Part shown: one piece after another, positions 43,251-54,857 of the stretch
Layout of the letters: every line of letters begins with the position of its first letter
How positions within the stretch are numbered: the stretch's first letter is position 1
Source of the DNA: Bostrychus sinensis
Taxonomy: Eukaryota; Chordata; Actinopteri; Gobiiformes; Eleotridae
Assembly: GCA_020698575.1 (NCBI GenBank)
Contig: CM036247.1
Location: forward strand, 888,436 to 952,435
Length of the DNA stretch: 64,000 bases
Direction: 5' to 3'
Position numbers and translations under genes: made by a program
Notes under the pieces: generated by a model
Database searches by the model: none
Seen by the model: only the letters and a program-made list of their open reading frames with translations
Told to the model about the DNA's origin: nothing

Positions 43251-43889
43251 CTTTAGGTTTTTTTTTAACGAGAAAAACATGGAATATGCTAAAAGAGTAC
43301 TAAACTAAGGAAATACCCACTCAAATATGAATTTGTGATATATTGTGCAGCCCCCACTATTTTTGAGCAATATTCTGTCCACATTGTAACAGCTGCATTG
43401 TTTTTGTTTGGGCTTCACCTGTTTGGTTACAGCCCTGGTATAAATCCCTGTTTATCCTGGCCCTCGGTCCCGGTGTAGTATTGATCAGCTGTTTTTGTGG
43501 CATAATTCAGAGTCAGGTCAGAGGGAGAAAGGCATTATTTATTCATATTGGAACCTGCCTGTCCTTCTGCAGCTCCTAGGCCTCTGTCAATATTTAGATA
43601 CAAGAGTGTGTGGTGTAATCCAAGTGTGACAGGGCAGGTTTGTTCACGTCTGTATCCTCAAACACAGACGTCATGTTAAAGGCAGCAGAGCTTTTACTTG
43701 TTACCAATATTATCGGCTAAATAACTTGGAAAATAACTTGGCTCTGTATAAAATGATCAAAAATAAAATTAGCTCTCACATTCATACTAGCTGAAACTGA
43801 TTTAAAATGCTCTCTACACAGTTCTACAAAGGCTGACTTTAAATATTCAACTTAACAAATATCCCATCCTGACCATGACAGGTCCTTAC
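43251..43889. other. NAGPA intron 4 side, no further exon seen
   Basis: Unique and old-repeat DNA, including a hAT-end-like GATATATTGTGCAGCCC at about 43340. The next NAGPA exon, expected to carry the Asp-Gly-Gly-Gly-Ser segment, is not found here on the minus strand. Confidence 0.5.
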
Positions 43890-43998
43890 CCTCTGACTCC
43901 AGTCTGTCCATCGACCTGAACCAGGACCACTCTGCCCTGAGCGTCATGTCCCACCGCCGTCCGAGCAGAGACCACGTCCACAAAGTGACGGAACACTC
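43890..43998 (-). CDS. nagpa: NAGPA exon 4 (as numbered from the usual gene)
   Basis: 109 bp; acceptor TTTTTTAG|GAG, donor GG|GTAAGG on the minus strand. It encodes VFRHFVDVVSARTAVGHDA and then GRVVLVQVDGQTGVRG. The frame is open and ends in phase 2. VSARTA-GHD is a strongly conserved NAGPA block. Confidence 0.85.
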
Positions 43999-46900
43999 CT
44001 AAAAAACATTTATATCAGGGTTAGAAGGTCCAAAACATGTGGCTTTTTATATCTAATAAAGCATGTCCACATGTTCTACCATTCTCTTTGTTGATGGTGA
44101 GGACGGAGAGGATTTTTTTCTATTTTTATTAGCAGACTTAGTTGCAGTATAATTATGACCAAATATTTTTTTACAGAGCCTATTTGTGTCTCCTTATCAA
44201 ACTTAAATTGTTGTACATTTCATAATTACTGAGATGTAATTTAAAAAGTAGATATTAAAACAATAACATGTAAAAATTACAAAAATATATAACATCATTT
44301 GTTAGTGACTTTTATTAACATCTTTCTACTCTCCTTCAAAAACAGATGCACTTTAGTAGCAAGCAATGCAGAGAGAAGCAGTTTGTCAAAAATCCACACC
44401 TCAACAAATATAAAATGGGCCTAATATGAGTCAAGTCTTGTAAAAATATCAGTGAGCAAAGACTCATCCTCAGTAAAGACCCTGATCTCCATGGAAACGC
44501 TCCGGGGGAGGGGCCACTGAAACTTCAGATAAACTTTAGGCTGTTGTTAGCCACTTAGCTTTCCTTTAGCTCGCTGCTAACAACAAGCTACTTTCTGAAC
44601 GATGGTAAACGAAGCAAACAGGAGCTGCCTGAATAAAACCTTCAGAGGAGTCTCTCTGTCCTGGGCCTGTTGTTGTTTCCTTGTGAATGAGACGCTGTGT
44701 GCTCCTCCTCTGTGTGGGACGTACCCAGGAGAGCAAGTACACTCCCGAGTCGCTCCGAGGAATTAGTAAAAAGTACAGCCTTTTCACGTTCCCAGCACGT
44801 CGGGCTAGTGATTTTACAAGCTCTGTGAACTAAAACTTAATATAAATGCATGTTTCTTTTAAGTAAAATGTCCAGGTAATGATGTCTAGCACCAAACACC
44901 TGAGCCAGATTACACCAGTGGCCTGTGCTGTATTAAGGGGGCATCACAGTTCAGTTTTTTCCACACTGATTCAAAATGTTTTCCTTTTGCATCGATTTTT
45001 AGGCGATTTACGAAGAATCGTTACATCCCTAATCACGGTACTTTGGTGCAGATACGATTTGTACTGCGATTTTGATAAATTGCAATATAATAAGAATGTG
45101 ATTTGATATTGTCAATTACTGTGAGATTTTCTTCTTAAATTTAAAATCATGTTCACTTATAGAAAAATGTGAAGACTCTCACTCATCCAGGCTGACTGAA
45201 TCACAACAAACTGTTTAAAACAAAGTCATCTGGACTTGTTTATTAAAGTTGAAGACGTTTTTCCTCTTTTCCCAGAAGCTTTCTGAATTCTGAAATTGAC
45301 CTGGTGAGAGTTGGTTTATCTGCTCCTAGGAAGGAGGAGTTTTAGACCTGAAACTAAACTCTATTGGTTCAGGAGACTAAGGCCCTGTCCCAATACTCGC
45401 ACTTGTGCTTTTGTGGCCTTCAAATGCACGTTCACGCTGAGGGGCGCAAGTGCGTAGTGTGTCCTAATTCTCTTTAACGTTTAGAACCACACTTCATCAC
45501 ACACTTCACTGCACACTTCCAGTCAGTGCGGATCAGTGCGGACTTGACTGAAGTATATTACCCATAATGCATTTCATTGTGATGTTTTCGAACGACGCTG
45601 CGTTTGTTTCTTAGCAACTTAGCAGTGAGCGCTAACTGGCAAAAATGTAAAGTAACGCATTAACATCTCAACTAATGGAGATTTCAAAGGAATGCACCTA
45701 TTGTCCAGGTAACAACTCTGTTAAAACATTAAACACGTCTGATGTTTCTGTGACAAAATGATCCACTTTTCAACTGTTATTAACTTTCAGATAAATCCAG
45801 CAGCAGTTTAGCAAACACACAGCTAAAAGACAGCGCTGTTTATTCTATTAAATGTTTTTACTTTGTGACTTTCATAGCACGAAGTGTGGACTGTCCCAGT
45901 TCTCCTTTTTAACCCCCTGCACCAGACGTGTCCAAAGTGCGGCCCGGGGGCCATTTGTGGCACAAATCAAGATTTCATATGGCCCTTCGCTTCTATGACA
46001 AAATGCATTACTTATGGCCCACCAGCATTTTCATAGTGCTTTGGTAGTTTTGTCTGTACATTTGTGCATCTCATCTAAAACGCTCTGCTGAGTGTTTTCT
46101 AATTTATTGGTCAAAAAGTAATTGCTGTTGCAGTTTTTATGTTCATAGCTGTAATTTAGTTGGGATTTAATTGATTTTATAGTTAAAGAAAATAACAATT
46201 ATATTGCTTTTAAAAACAAAATAATAAAAACTAAAATAAAACTGTGCATTAAATTTATACTGTATGTACGTTCAGTTCTTAGAAAACATCAGGAGGGACT
46301 ATCGGCCCTTGAACATTTGCACAGCTTCAAATCTGGCCCACTTTGGAAAAAGTTTGGCCACCCCTGCCCTGCACCCTCGTGCACTTGTGCACTTCATGCA
46401 CTTTTAGAAAATGTGCACTTCAACAAAGTGTGTAGTGTGTAGTGCGGGCTTTAGGGACAGGGCCTAAATAGATTTGAAAGAGCCTCAGTGGTTTCAGGTC
46501 GTTAGGAGTCCTCTGTCCTCAGCTGCAGTGAGTGGCAGAGTCGTTAACCCCCCTGAGCCTGGTCAGCTCCTTCAGATGTTAATGACCTGAGTGAAACAGT
46601 TTGTTTTGTTTGTTTTAAAAGACCGTTGTAAACAGATGGAAGGTTGTATCTGAGGTCAGACACTGAAATAAAAAAGGTTATGCGTCTTTTTATTCAGTGG
46701 ATGTAAACGTCTGGGTTCAACTGTATATGGACAGAAAGATGAGGCTGAGGTTAGAGCTGGAGGCCTAGAGGAAGACCAGAGAGGAGGTTTATGGATGCAG
46801 TGAAAGAGAACATGAAGTGAGTCGGTGTGAGAGAAGAGGACGCAGAGGAGAGGGTCAGAGGGAGGCAGAGGATTCACTGTGGACTCCTCTGAAGAGAACA

Positions 46901-49900
46901 GAGCAGAGAAAATGTGTCACTATAGTAAAGTCATGTGAATGTCTTGTACCAGTCTCTTGTGTTTTGTCGCACTCGACCTCCAGGCTGTGGTTGATGTAGA
47001 CCTCTCTGTCTCTGAGCAGCCACACCACTCCACTGAGCAGCTGCACAAACGGGTTGGACTGGTCCAGCACCTCCTCCTCAGACCGATACCTACACAACAC
47101 ATTCATTATAAACATGCTTTGGTACAGAAGAAAACAATAGTGGACAAAGAGGCTGAAAGAGGCAAAATGTGTGTTTTGGGATAAAAACAGCACATTAAAC
47201 TTGTATCTCAGTAAGTTGCTGAGTTAGATTTTTATATCAAAACATTTATTTCTTGAGTCCGTACAACCTTCTCCAACCAAATCGCACAACTCGTCCCACT
47301 TTTTGTACTTTTTGAGGCGGTCACCCAAACCTCCGCCTCAGGCCCATAGTTACAGAGATAGGCTTTAGTTCCTGTGACCCCTAACAGGGAATAAGCTGAA
47401 GAAGATGAACAAATATATTTCCTCCTAATAATGCAGCCTCTTTATGCCACTTATAAACCCTGTAAGGCCTGTGGAAAACCAAACAGATTGTGTAACGCTG
47501 ATGTGGTAAAAACAGAGTCCAAAGTTAGAAACACCTTGTAAAAAGCCAGAGTGGAGCCAGATATAGTGTTATTATTGTGCAACCTCTTGATAACGCTCTA
47601 ACCTGTTGGATTTGGCTGCGCTTGTGTTTGTTTAGTGGTGTTTATGGTTTGTTGATGTATTTTTTTCCTCTCTCGGTCGCTGTCGGTCACACATTCCTCT
47701 GGTGGCTCACCTCAGCTCTGAACCCAAACACACACTGCACAGATAACGCCTCTGTGTTTCTGTGTGAGGCAGTGTGGCTCAGACTCAGATATGTGTCTAA
47801 CCTATCAACAACAGAGAACTGATGTTTTCACTTTGCTCTGCGTTGTTTTGTTGTGTTGTTTTTAACTGTGTATAATATAATCATATAATTACATGAGTTA
47901 AGGACAGAAGCATTTAAAGGATAAAACTGTGGAAAACTATTGCTAAAATGTAGGGCTGCACAATATATTGCAAATTTACAGTTCTCTGTATCCCAAGAAT
48001 CTAAATATATAACAATAATGTGATGATCCAGGGCTGCAACTAACGATTATTTTGATAATTGATGAATTAGTTTTACAATTAGTGGATTAATAATCGGATA
48101 GTGAAGTGCAAAGAAAGTGCTTAAAAACTTGGTGTTTTATAGTTGCTGTTAAAAACTGGTAATAATTCTAACAAAAAATAACAAATTGAACCAGATGAAG
48201 ATATAAGTATGCTACCTGAAGACGTTTGGATAGAGCACACACACAAGACATTTTTAATCAAAAACACAAAATGTACATAGTTTTTAACTGTTTCTGTGGC
48301 TCTCCTGCTCTGTCTTAAATAAACCCTCATTTATCAGAACATGATATGCTTCAGTCTATGAATACTCCAGTTAGTCATTAATCCATTACTAAATTAGTTA
48401 AAGATTATTTCAATAATCGATTATAACACCGCCCTGCAGCAGATTTGTTGAATAGGATCTGATAGTTGTTTCTTACACATTTTTAGATGCTGAGTCTAGA
48501 TCTGCTGCTAGTTTTGCTCTAGAACATCACAACTTTTCACACTTTTGCCTTTTTTCCTCTGATTAGCCAAAGGAAAGAGAAAAAGCTTAAGTTTTGGTTT
48601 CCAATGGCATGGAGGGAGCCAAGAAATCATAGTGAAGACTGCTGTTACTGTGTGTATAACCCTGTCATTTACCACAGTTATTAAAAACTTCATTCTTATT
48701 CTAAGGGAAAGAGGAATTTTCAGTGGCATATTTGAACTCAGCATGACCAAAACAGGTAAAAAAGAGCATAAACTTTTTTTCTAGATGCAGGGCGGTGTAA
48801 TTGGTGAATGTGATTAGTTGTTGCAGCCCTAATGTTCTTCCATCTGACAGAGATTTACACTGAAGAATCATTTTCTTACCAGAGCCTTAAATGAAAATGT
48901 GTTGACTCAATAAAAATGTTTAAAAAGTCCAGTTTCAGTGGTAATTTCCTTAATTTAGTAACAATTTAACCTTTATTCCTGGTTTAGTCTGTGTTAAGTT
49001 TTGATTTTGAGTTTAATTTATATTACTCAGAAAATTAGGCCCTATTTAAAAAAAATAAAAAAATCACAAAAATATAATTTTCGCAATATTCTACATAGTA
49101 ATCAAATATCGCATGTTTTTTCCATCTCATGCTGCCCTACTAAAAATTTTTTTTTTTTTAAAATGTCATCAAACTGTATTGCCAGGCGTGGCTCACCTGG
49201 TAGAGCACATGCCACTTATTTGAGTGACCCAGGTGTGAATCAGGCTCAGGTTTATGTGCTCAGAGTTATTCCTCTTTCCCTTGTTTCCTGTCTACGCTGT
49301 TTACAAGTCCAAACATACCCAGGAAACATTTCTGCTAATTCCATTGCTGCTTTATCTGAAAAAAAAAAAAAAGCTTTTGTCAGTGGTAAAAAGAAATAAG
49401 AAGGAACCATAATTCAAACACAACATGGCTCCAGTGAACTTTCTCAGCGTAGATACTGACACAGAACCTGTGTGAGCAGAATGTTAAAGTAACACTTCAC
49501 TGAGAGAAGAGCAAAGCTGTGACAAGCTGTGAGTAGCCAGTGATCCACCCAAATACCTTCAAAGTACTCCCTAAAATACCTGGGGCTTAAACCAGGTTAT
49601 GTACAATCAGTGCTATGAGGAAGTAAACATAAAATAATCTAACTCCACCCTGCTGCAACCCAAAAGCCACCTGTTAAGATGAAAAACAGTATGAATGTGT
49701 TGTTTTTACTGGGTGCACATCAGTTTTTCTGCCTTGTTGCTCAGTATAAATGTGATTCTACCTCACTAAGCCTTCTCCTGCTTCAGTGTTTAAGGTCCTG
49801 CTGTCTAATCTTATCCTGTGTCAGGCTGATGACCTACATTTGAGGACAACTGTCTTCTGCAGGAAGCATTATCTTTAAAAACCTAAAATAACCCTTGACA

Positions 49901-52456
49901 TGATACAGGAAAGACAGCTCTAACAATTCTTTTACACTGACAAGTTCTCAGAAATAAAATAATTACAACCAGACTGTTAAGGTATACGCTTTATGTAATG
50001 TACAAACAAGCGCTAAGCTGAATTTTAAAACTACTAAGGTCCAACAATCTTCTTTTTGTCTATGACTTCTTGCCAAAATGTTCAATACATCCATTGTCCA
50101 GTCCCTAGCGTTACCAGCAGGGGGCGACAGACTCCCAATCCAAGCGTTCTCTGCAGAGTCACAGTTATTTTAAGCCAGAAAACCTAAAATACTAATGCAA
50201 AGGAGTCTCACACTGTTTCAGAAAGACTGAGAAGAGCAGAATATAAAACCTTTAAACCTACTCTTCAAAAGGAACGAACAATTTTGGCAAAACATAAAGA
50301 GCACAGCTATATTGTGTTGGCTGGAATAAAACATAGTTATGTTAGGTTAAGTTACAAAATGCACTTTAGAATGTTTAGACCGCATTTGCCAACTTTTGGA
50401 CTAAACCTTTAGGGCACGATGTGTTCACTACTCCCCCTGCTGGCTGTAGCAAAGGATAATGTAACAATGACCAATAATGTAATAATTTTGGCAATGCTAA
50501 ATGTAATAAAGCCAATAACGTAATAACTTGCTAATAATGTAGTAATGTAGTTTTGTGCAGTTTGCTCATCAGAAATAGGTTTAGTCGACGGCATAGATAA
50601 TTATGATTGTACAAAATGTTCTCATTTATTATTAATTTGCTTAGACTCTCGGTCGTCCAAGCTACTGTATGTAAATCACTACAAAGAACTTTTAAAAATA
50701 AATGAGCTGGGCATGGATTTTAGAGATTTAGATGTTTTATCTTTTACCCAAGAGACTTTTTATGTTTTGTCAGTGTCTCTGTTGGATGTTGCATAGTCAA
50801 TGTTATTGGCTCAAACATTTTATTACATTATTGGCTTTATTACATTTAAAATGACCAAAATAATGAGGTTACTGGCAGGTTTTACATTATGGGTTGTTGC
50901 ATTAGCCAAGGAAGATACCAAGCTAAAATGTCAGGTTTAGTACTGGTTAAGTCCTGGTTTTTGTGTTTAATGATTTAGACTCTTGTATTTCTAAATGAGT
51001 CAAACTTCAGGGAGAGCATTTTTTATTGCAATATTCAAAATAATGACCACATATTAGTGCTGGGCGATATGGAAAAAATCAAATATCAAGATATGGATTA
51101 TCTTATATCACGATAACGATATATATCACGATATACCACAATAACGTATGTTTTCAGTTATTCTTTGAAAAGTTTGACAAAAATTTCATTGCTTACTTTT
51201 CTCCAACTTTATTTTGAAGTGACATTTAACTGAACTGTCACAACTGAGAAACATACATTTTAGTGCAGTAATATAAATTATCAAATGAAAACAGCTGTGG
51301 CAGAGGTACAGTATCCTTCACATTTTTTTCTAAATCATACAGTTATTTAAACTGAATTGTCAAAATAAACTATATTTTTAACATTTTTTTAAAAGTGCAC
51401 AACAGTTTCAATATTCTGAGAAAAAAAACACATTTTTGCACTTTTTCTGAAATCTGTAACCTTGTAGTGCAAAGTTTACAAACCAATATAAAGTGTCTAA
51501 AGTAAACATCATCATCTTGAACCCAAAATGTAACCAAATCACAGACGTACCCCCTCTTTTCGGTAAAAGTCAGTCTGCCCCAGGGCAGCTGTGGCTACAG
51601 AAGTAGCTCACCACCACCAAGTGTGACTGAGGAGTGAATGAATAATTGATCAATTGTAAAGCGTCTTTGAGTGTCCAAAAAAGCGCTATATAAATTCGAT
51701 GAATTATTATTATTATTATTATTATTAAAAGTGCTTCTTCCTGTGCTGCCTGCGTAGCTGTCTCTGCCTGTTGCAACTCCAGGCATGAAACTTCAACCTG
51801 TTGCGCGTCCATTGTTCAGCATTCATGAGTTAAGTAACGTAAAGCATGTCGCAAACCCGTGTGAGAATCAACGAACGCAAAGCAGCATCATGTCGCAAAA
51901 CCACAATACGGAGTTTCTTTGCAAAAAATCTCTTTTTTATTCTTCTTTTTTTTCACTTATATAAACTTAGAGTATGCACAGTGACAAGACAACACTAAAA
52001 CAATCGTTGCAGGCTATTTAATGATATATTTGCTGTAATAATTGAAAAAATTAGGTTTGAAACGATAGAAACGATAGAAGAGAAATGGCACGATAGACAC
52101 TTTTCTATCGTCCCCACGATATGTATCGTCATATCGCCCAGCACTACCACATATGGTCACATTAGACCACGCCAGTGTGGTGTTTTACCCGAACACGAGG
52201 CTGCCGTCCTTCCTGATTCCAAACTGAGCGTTCTGGACTCCTCCACTGTCTCTGACCAGTCTGCCGTCGCTCACTACGTTTCCCAGACTCCCCCTGGTGC
52301 TGGTGTTGAAGAAGCCGGCGTTCTGGGCGACGATGCAGTCTCCCGATTCGGCCGTCGGCTCCACCGGGGTCACGTGCTTCATCCCGCAGCCTCCAGGACC
52401 TCCGGGCTCCAGGACCGAGAGAGTCCGCAGAGGGTCGTTCACCACCGTCATGTGAC
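43890..52456 (-). CDS. nagpa: NAGPA, mannose-6-phosphate uncovering enzyme (partial, exons 2-4)
   Basis: Three minus-strand exons, all with GT-AG sites and matching phases, encode a continuous piece of N-acetylglucosamine-1-phosphodiester alpha-N-acetylglucosaminidase. In the trans-Golgi this enzyme removes GlcNAc from phosphodiester-linked mannose on lysosomal hydrolases, exposing the mannose-6-phosphate sorting signal. Recognisable motifs: TLSVLEPGGPGGC, VAQNAGFFNTST, LGNVVSDGR, GGVQNAQFGIRKDG, SEEEVLD, NPFVQLLSGVVWLL and VSARTAVGHD. Missing from the window are the signal-peptide/propeptide exon and everything after VGHD...TGVRG, including the EGF-like repeats, transmembrane helix and tail. 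The start side could lie beyond the right edge. The missing 3' side would have to lie left of 43890, where CD83, a TRIM copy and repeats sit instead. It may be truncated by rearrangement, or the assembly may be misjoined. Confidence 0.85.
43999..45380 (-). other. NAGPA intron 3, proximal part
   Basis: Mostly unique DNA. It has a hAT-end-like GAATCGTTACATCCCTAA near 45015 and a fragment with GAAGACGTTTTTCCTC...CCCAGAAGCTTTCTGA (45250-45300), a sequence dispersed in fish genomes. Nothing coding recognised. Confidence 0.5.
45381..46464. mobile_element. PIF/Harbinger-like MITE, interrupted by a hAT element
   Basis: Ends GGCCCTGTCCCAA and TTAGGGACAGGGCC, flanked on both sides by TAA (45378-45380 and 46465-46467). 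TAA duplication and GGCCCTGT ends are the Harbinger signature. It is non-coding. Without the nested element it is about 630 bp. Confidence 0.8.
45923..46366. mobile_element. hAT-like element nested in the Harbinger MITE
   Basis: A 444-bp element with ends CAGACGTGTCCAAAGTGCGG and AAGTTTGGCCACCCCTG, flanked by a perfect 8-bp duplication CCCTGCAC (45915-45922 and 46367-46374). Non-coding. Confidence 0.9.
46750..46912 (+). mobile_element. 3' fragment of an RTE-type LINE
   Basis: The + strand encodes PRGRPERRFMDAVKENMK, a stop, then VGVREEDAEERVRGRQ and HCG, the C-terminal end of RTE/Rex3-type reverse transcriptases. It is only about 160 bp and ends about 40 bp from NAGPA exon 3. Confidence 0.7.
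46950..47089 (-). CDS. nagpa: NAGPA exon 3
   Basis: 140 bp; acceptor GTGTAG|GTATCGG, donor ACTG|GTACAAG on the minus strand. It encodes YRSEEEVLDQSNPFVQLL then SGVVWLLRDREVYINHSL and ends in CDKTQETG. The EEEVLD and NPFVQLLSGVVWL blocks are diagnostic for NAGPA. The phase matches both neighbours. Confidence 0.88.
47090..47951 (-). other. NAGPA intron 2, distal part
   Basis: Includes a short block (47255-47410) with GACCCCTAACAGGGAATAAG, a repeat end also seen at 56992. Nothing coding recognised; a + strand frame at 47577-47822 has no domain. Confidence 0.5.
48029..48831. mobile_element. hAT-like element B, nested in A
   Basis: Ends CAGGGCTGCAACTAACGATT and GATTAGTTGTTGCAGCCCTA, a terminal pair very common in fish genomes. 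The target duplication is not clear. Confidence 0.7.
48426..48798. mobile_element. element C with ACACCGCCCTGCA ends, nested in B
   Basis: Perfect inverted ends ACACCGCCCTGCA and TGCAGGGCGGTGT, 373 bp apart outer to outer, interrupting element B after AATCGATTAT. Superfamily not determined. Confidence 0.6.
49182..49375 (+). mobile_element. tRNA-derived SINE
   Basis: A degenerate RNA polymerase III promoter: A-box-like TGGCTCACCTGGTAGAGCAC and, about 35 bp later, B-box-like GGTGTGAATCAGG. The body ends in an A-rich tail (49361-49374). It lies in NAGPA intron 2. Confidence 0.65.
50114..50127 (+). promoter_or_regulatory. CTCF-like motif
   Basis: CCAGCAGGGGGCGA, 13 of 14 to the CTCF core, in NAGPA intron 2. 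Confidence 0.45.
50455..50900. mobile_element. foldback-type MITE
   Basis: Long imperfect inverted arms: AATGTAATAAAGCCAATAAC (from about 50499) is the near-exact reverse complement of a stretch at about 50818-50846, and the outer parts (ATAATGTAACAATGACC against GGTTTTACATTAT) also pair. Non-coding. Family not determined. Confidence 0.55.
51055..52146. mobile_element. hAT-like element with perfect 8-bp target duplication
   Basis: A 1,092-bp element with ends TAGTGCTGGGCGATATGG and CATATCGCCCAGCACTA, flanked by identical CCACATAT (51047-51054 and 52147-52154). The interior is rich in ATATCG motifs near both ends and encodes no transposase. It inserted about 35 bp from the donor of NAGPA exon 2. 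A retroelement fragment is nested inside. Confidence 0.92.
51579..51727 (+). mobile_element. short retroelement 3' end with (ATT)n tail
   Basis: A body with AAAGCGTCTTTGAGTGTCC and AAAAGCGCTATATAAATTC followed by (ATT)n, the widespread 3' end of fish LINE/SINE families. AAAAGT on both sides may be its target duplication. Nested in the hAT-like element. Confidence 0.65.
52189..52456 (-). CDS. nagpa: NAGPA exon 2
   Basis: 268 bp; acceptor TCTCTCAG|GTCAC, donor TTCGG|GTAAAA on the minus strand. It encodes HMTVVNDPLRTLSVLEPG, GPGGC, CIVAQNAGFFNTSTRG, SLGNVVSDGRLV and GGVQNAQFGIRKDGSLVFG. The frame is open and ends in phase 2, matching exon 3. NTS is a potential N-glycosylation site. An Ala replaces the Gly usual in the QNGGFF block. 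Confidence 0.9.
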
Positions 52457-54107
52457 CTGAGAGAGACAGGAAGTGAGGACGAAGACAGAGAAGAAGAGAC
52501 GACTTTAACACAAAACCCAAATAAACACAGGGCTTACGTTTTGGAACAGGACGCCATCTAAACCTCATCAAACTTTTCACACAAAGTACCACCTCAGAAA
52601 AACATCTTTAATGGGCTAAAATGAGACTAAAGCAGGATTAAAACTGGACTAAACCAGGACCTAACCAGTACAACAACAGGGTAAAACAAGAAGCTTTGTT
52701 TAAAGATACAGGGGTTAAAGCAAAGAAAATCTCCGAGCCTGAACTTATTTTGGTGAGATGGGTAGATGTCGCCCTAAAACACATTTTTAATGTCTATACA
52801 AAAATAAGTCCAGGGTTTGTCTTGTGAAATTTAAGACCTTTTAAAGACTTTTTAACGCCACTTTGTGTAAACTTCATACAGATTATTGTTCTGTTGTTGA
52901 TGACGCTGGCATTAAATTTCACTCTAAGGAATGATCCATACTACGCTCTGCAGTGGTGGAGGAAGTATTCACTTTTAAAAGTACTCGCAAGTAAAACAGT
53001 AAAAGTATTTTGTTGTCGACAGCTCATGAGTGAGTTAAATGTGAGGGATTTTGCTGATTCCAGATGAAATGAACAAACTGCTGCAGTAGAAGAGACTGAA
53101 TCTGTCGCTGAGCTCTGAGCTCTTTATTATTCTGATGTTTCTAAAGGAGAACTACTGTTAGGTTTGTGTTTTGTTTTGAGTTGTTTCTCTCCCCCTCCCT
53201 TCTGTGTTTTTGTTCTTTGCAGCAGTGCATGTGTGGGGCAGGGGGCGTGGCTGGTTTCTCCCAGGCTGCAGAGGAGGCACACACCTGTCACTAATTCACT
53301 CATCTGTCTGCCTACAAACACCTGGTCTTCTCTCCACTACTCTGCCAGATGATTCCGTCGTGTTCGGTAGTGCTCTCGCAGATACCTTTGCCTTTTTTCT
53401 CACCTTTTGGATATTTTCTCTTACCTGTGTAACCGAGGGTGGGGTAAGGAATCCCCAATTATAATGCTTAGGTACATGTGGCTTAAAAAAAAAATACAAA
53501 AGGTAGTAGTGGAAAATAGTTCTTTTAATTTAGTTGACCATAAATTATTTTCCCCTCGCCCTATACAATATAATATTGACATTAAAAACATTTAAAATCT
53601 GAGCCAGCTATAGGTTAAACATTGGGCCTCGGTAACTAAACAATTTAAATTACAGCAAAGAGCATAAAGCATAACAAAGCAGCAGCTCGCAAACTGCAAA
53701 AGAAAGAACAACAATTAGTGTACTACTTTTAGCAAATTACAAAAACACACAACTGAATAGTTACCTTGGCTTTTACAACTCCATAACTCTAACAGGACTC
53801 AGTCTTGTGAACTGGCCCCAGGGCCCGCTCGGCTTAAACACACAGCCAACATCCCCATCACTGAACAAGTGCAGCATGGCATGCACACCTGCACTCTTTT
53901 AGTAGGATTGCTAATCAACCAAAGGTGCAGCAGCATAAGGCGGGTCACACAACTGGTGCATTCATGAGACTGCTGCCGGTGGGAAGTTTTATAAACCACC
54001 CGGTTACATTACCTGCTTCATCTTCATGTGTCCAGGTCATCTGCCTCCTGTGCCTCGTCTCCTGGAGCCACTGCCAAGTCCACTCTGCCTGCTGCCTGCC
54101 TCCACAG
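52457..54107. other. NAGPA intron 1 or upstream DNA
   Basis: No NAGPA exon 1 recognised. Holds a GCAGTGGTGGAGGAAGTA block (about 52951), a start common to a dispersed fish element and also seen at 56257. Near 53220-53340 a GGGGCGTGGCTGGTTTCTCC / CACACCTGTCACTAATTCAC block looks like a dispersed repeat. Confidence 0.5.
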
Positions 54108-54857
54108 TAGAGGTAAGATCGGGCCTAAAAAATCCAGCCCGACCCGACCCAGGCCCGCGGGCATTAAAGCCCAACCCAGCCCGAGCCCGACCAATTAACT
54201 TGATTTGCAGGCCCGAGCTCGAAGCAAACCCCAAATTTCAATTTATCCCATAGTATTTTTGGCAGAAAAAAACGCAAGATTTCTTAAGGTTAAAATAATC
54301 TACATATTTTTATGATCATGATAAATGCATTTGCACAACGAAATAACGCTGGAACACAGAATAAGAGGCAGGCAAAGAGAGTGAAAGAGAGATCTTGATG
54401 CGCACTCGCTTAATTACACAGAGAAATACTGCAGCCTCACTCTTACCGGCGGTGCGTGTTTGCCTTTTCAGTTCCTGTCTTAAGTTTATCCTTGACTTCT
54501 TGCTGCTCCATATCAGGGAGACCTAAACTAAACAGATGCGGACTTGCGGAGGGAAGATTACATTCACGACACGTGCGCAAAGCGTGCCCTGGCTCTGCGC
54601 TTCCTGTTTAGTAGCAGTTATATAGCAATTACCTTACAGCGCCTTCTCTGTTTTAACCAAATTATTTATTTATAACAAGTATTCCTTAGTTTAGTATCCA
54701 CACATCGTTTTAGTATACATTTTTATAAACATATATTTATTAAAAAAGTCAGCGAGAGAGAAGCCCGGCCCGACCCGAACGTAATGATTGTCATTTTAGT
54801 CCCGACCCGACCCGAATTTCGGGCCGGTTCGGACTCGGGCTTAAGATCTTACCTCTA
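54108..54857. mobile_element. hAT-like element with GC-rich CCCGACCCGA ends
   Basis: Ends TAGAGGTAAGATCGGGCC and GGCTTAAGATCTTACCTCTA, subterminal CCCGACCCGA repeats on both sides. Flanks CTCCACAG and CTACTGAG agree at 5 of 8 bases. Non-coding. Confidence 0.75.

Larger units (their letters stand above)
47952..49139. mobile_element. hAT-like element A, outermost of a three-deep nest
   Basis: Ends TAGGGCTGCACAATATATTG and CATCTCATGCTGCCCTA. The flanks CTAAAATG and CTAAAAAT agree at 6 of 8 bases. It contains elements B and C. Confidence 0.65.
49376..51046 (-). other. NAGPA intron 2, middle part
   Basis: Unique DNA plus a foldback element (50455-50900). No exon found. Confidence 0.5.

Noticed and set aside
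49182..49260. Functional tRNA gene
   Set aside because: Only A- and B-box-like sequences; no cloverleaf, and it continues into a SINE body with an A tail.
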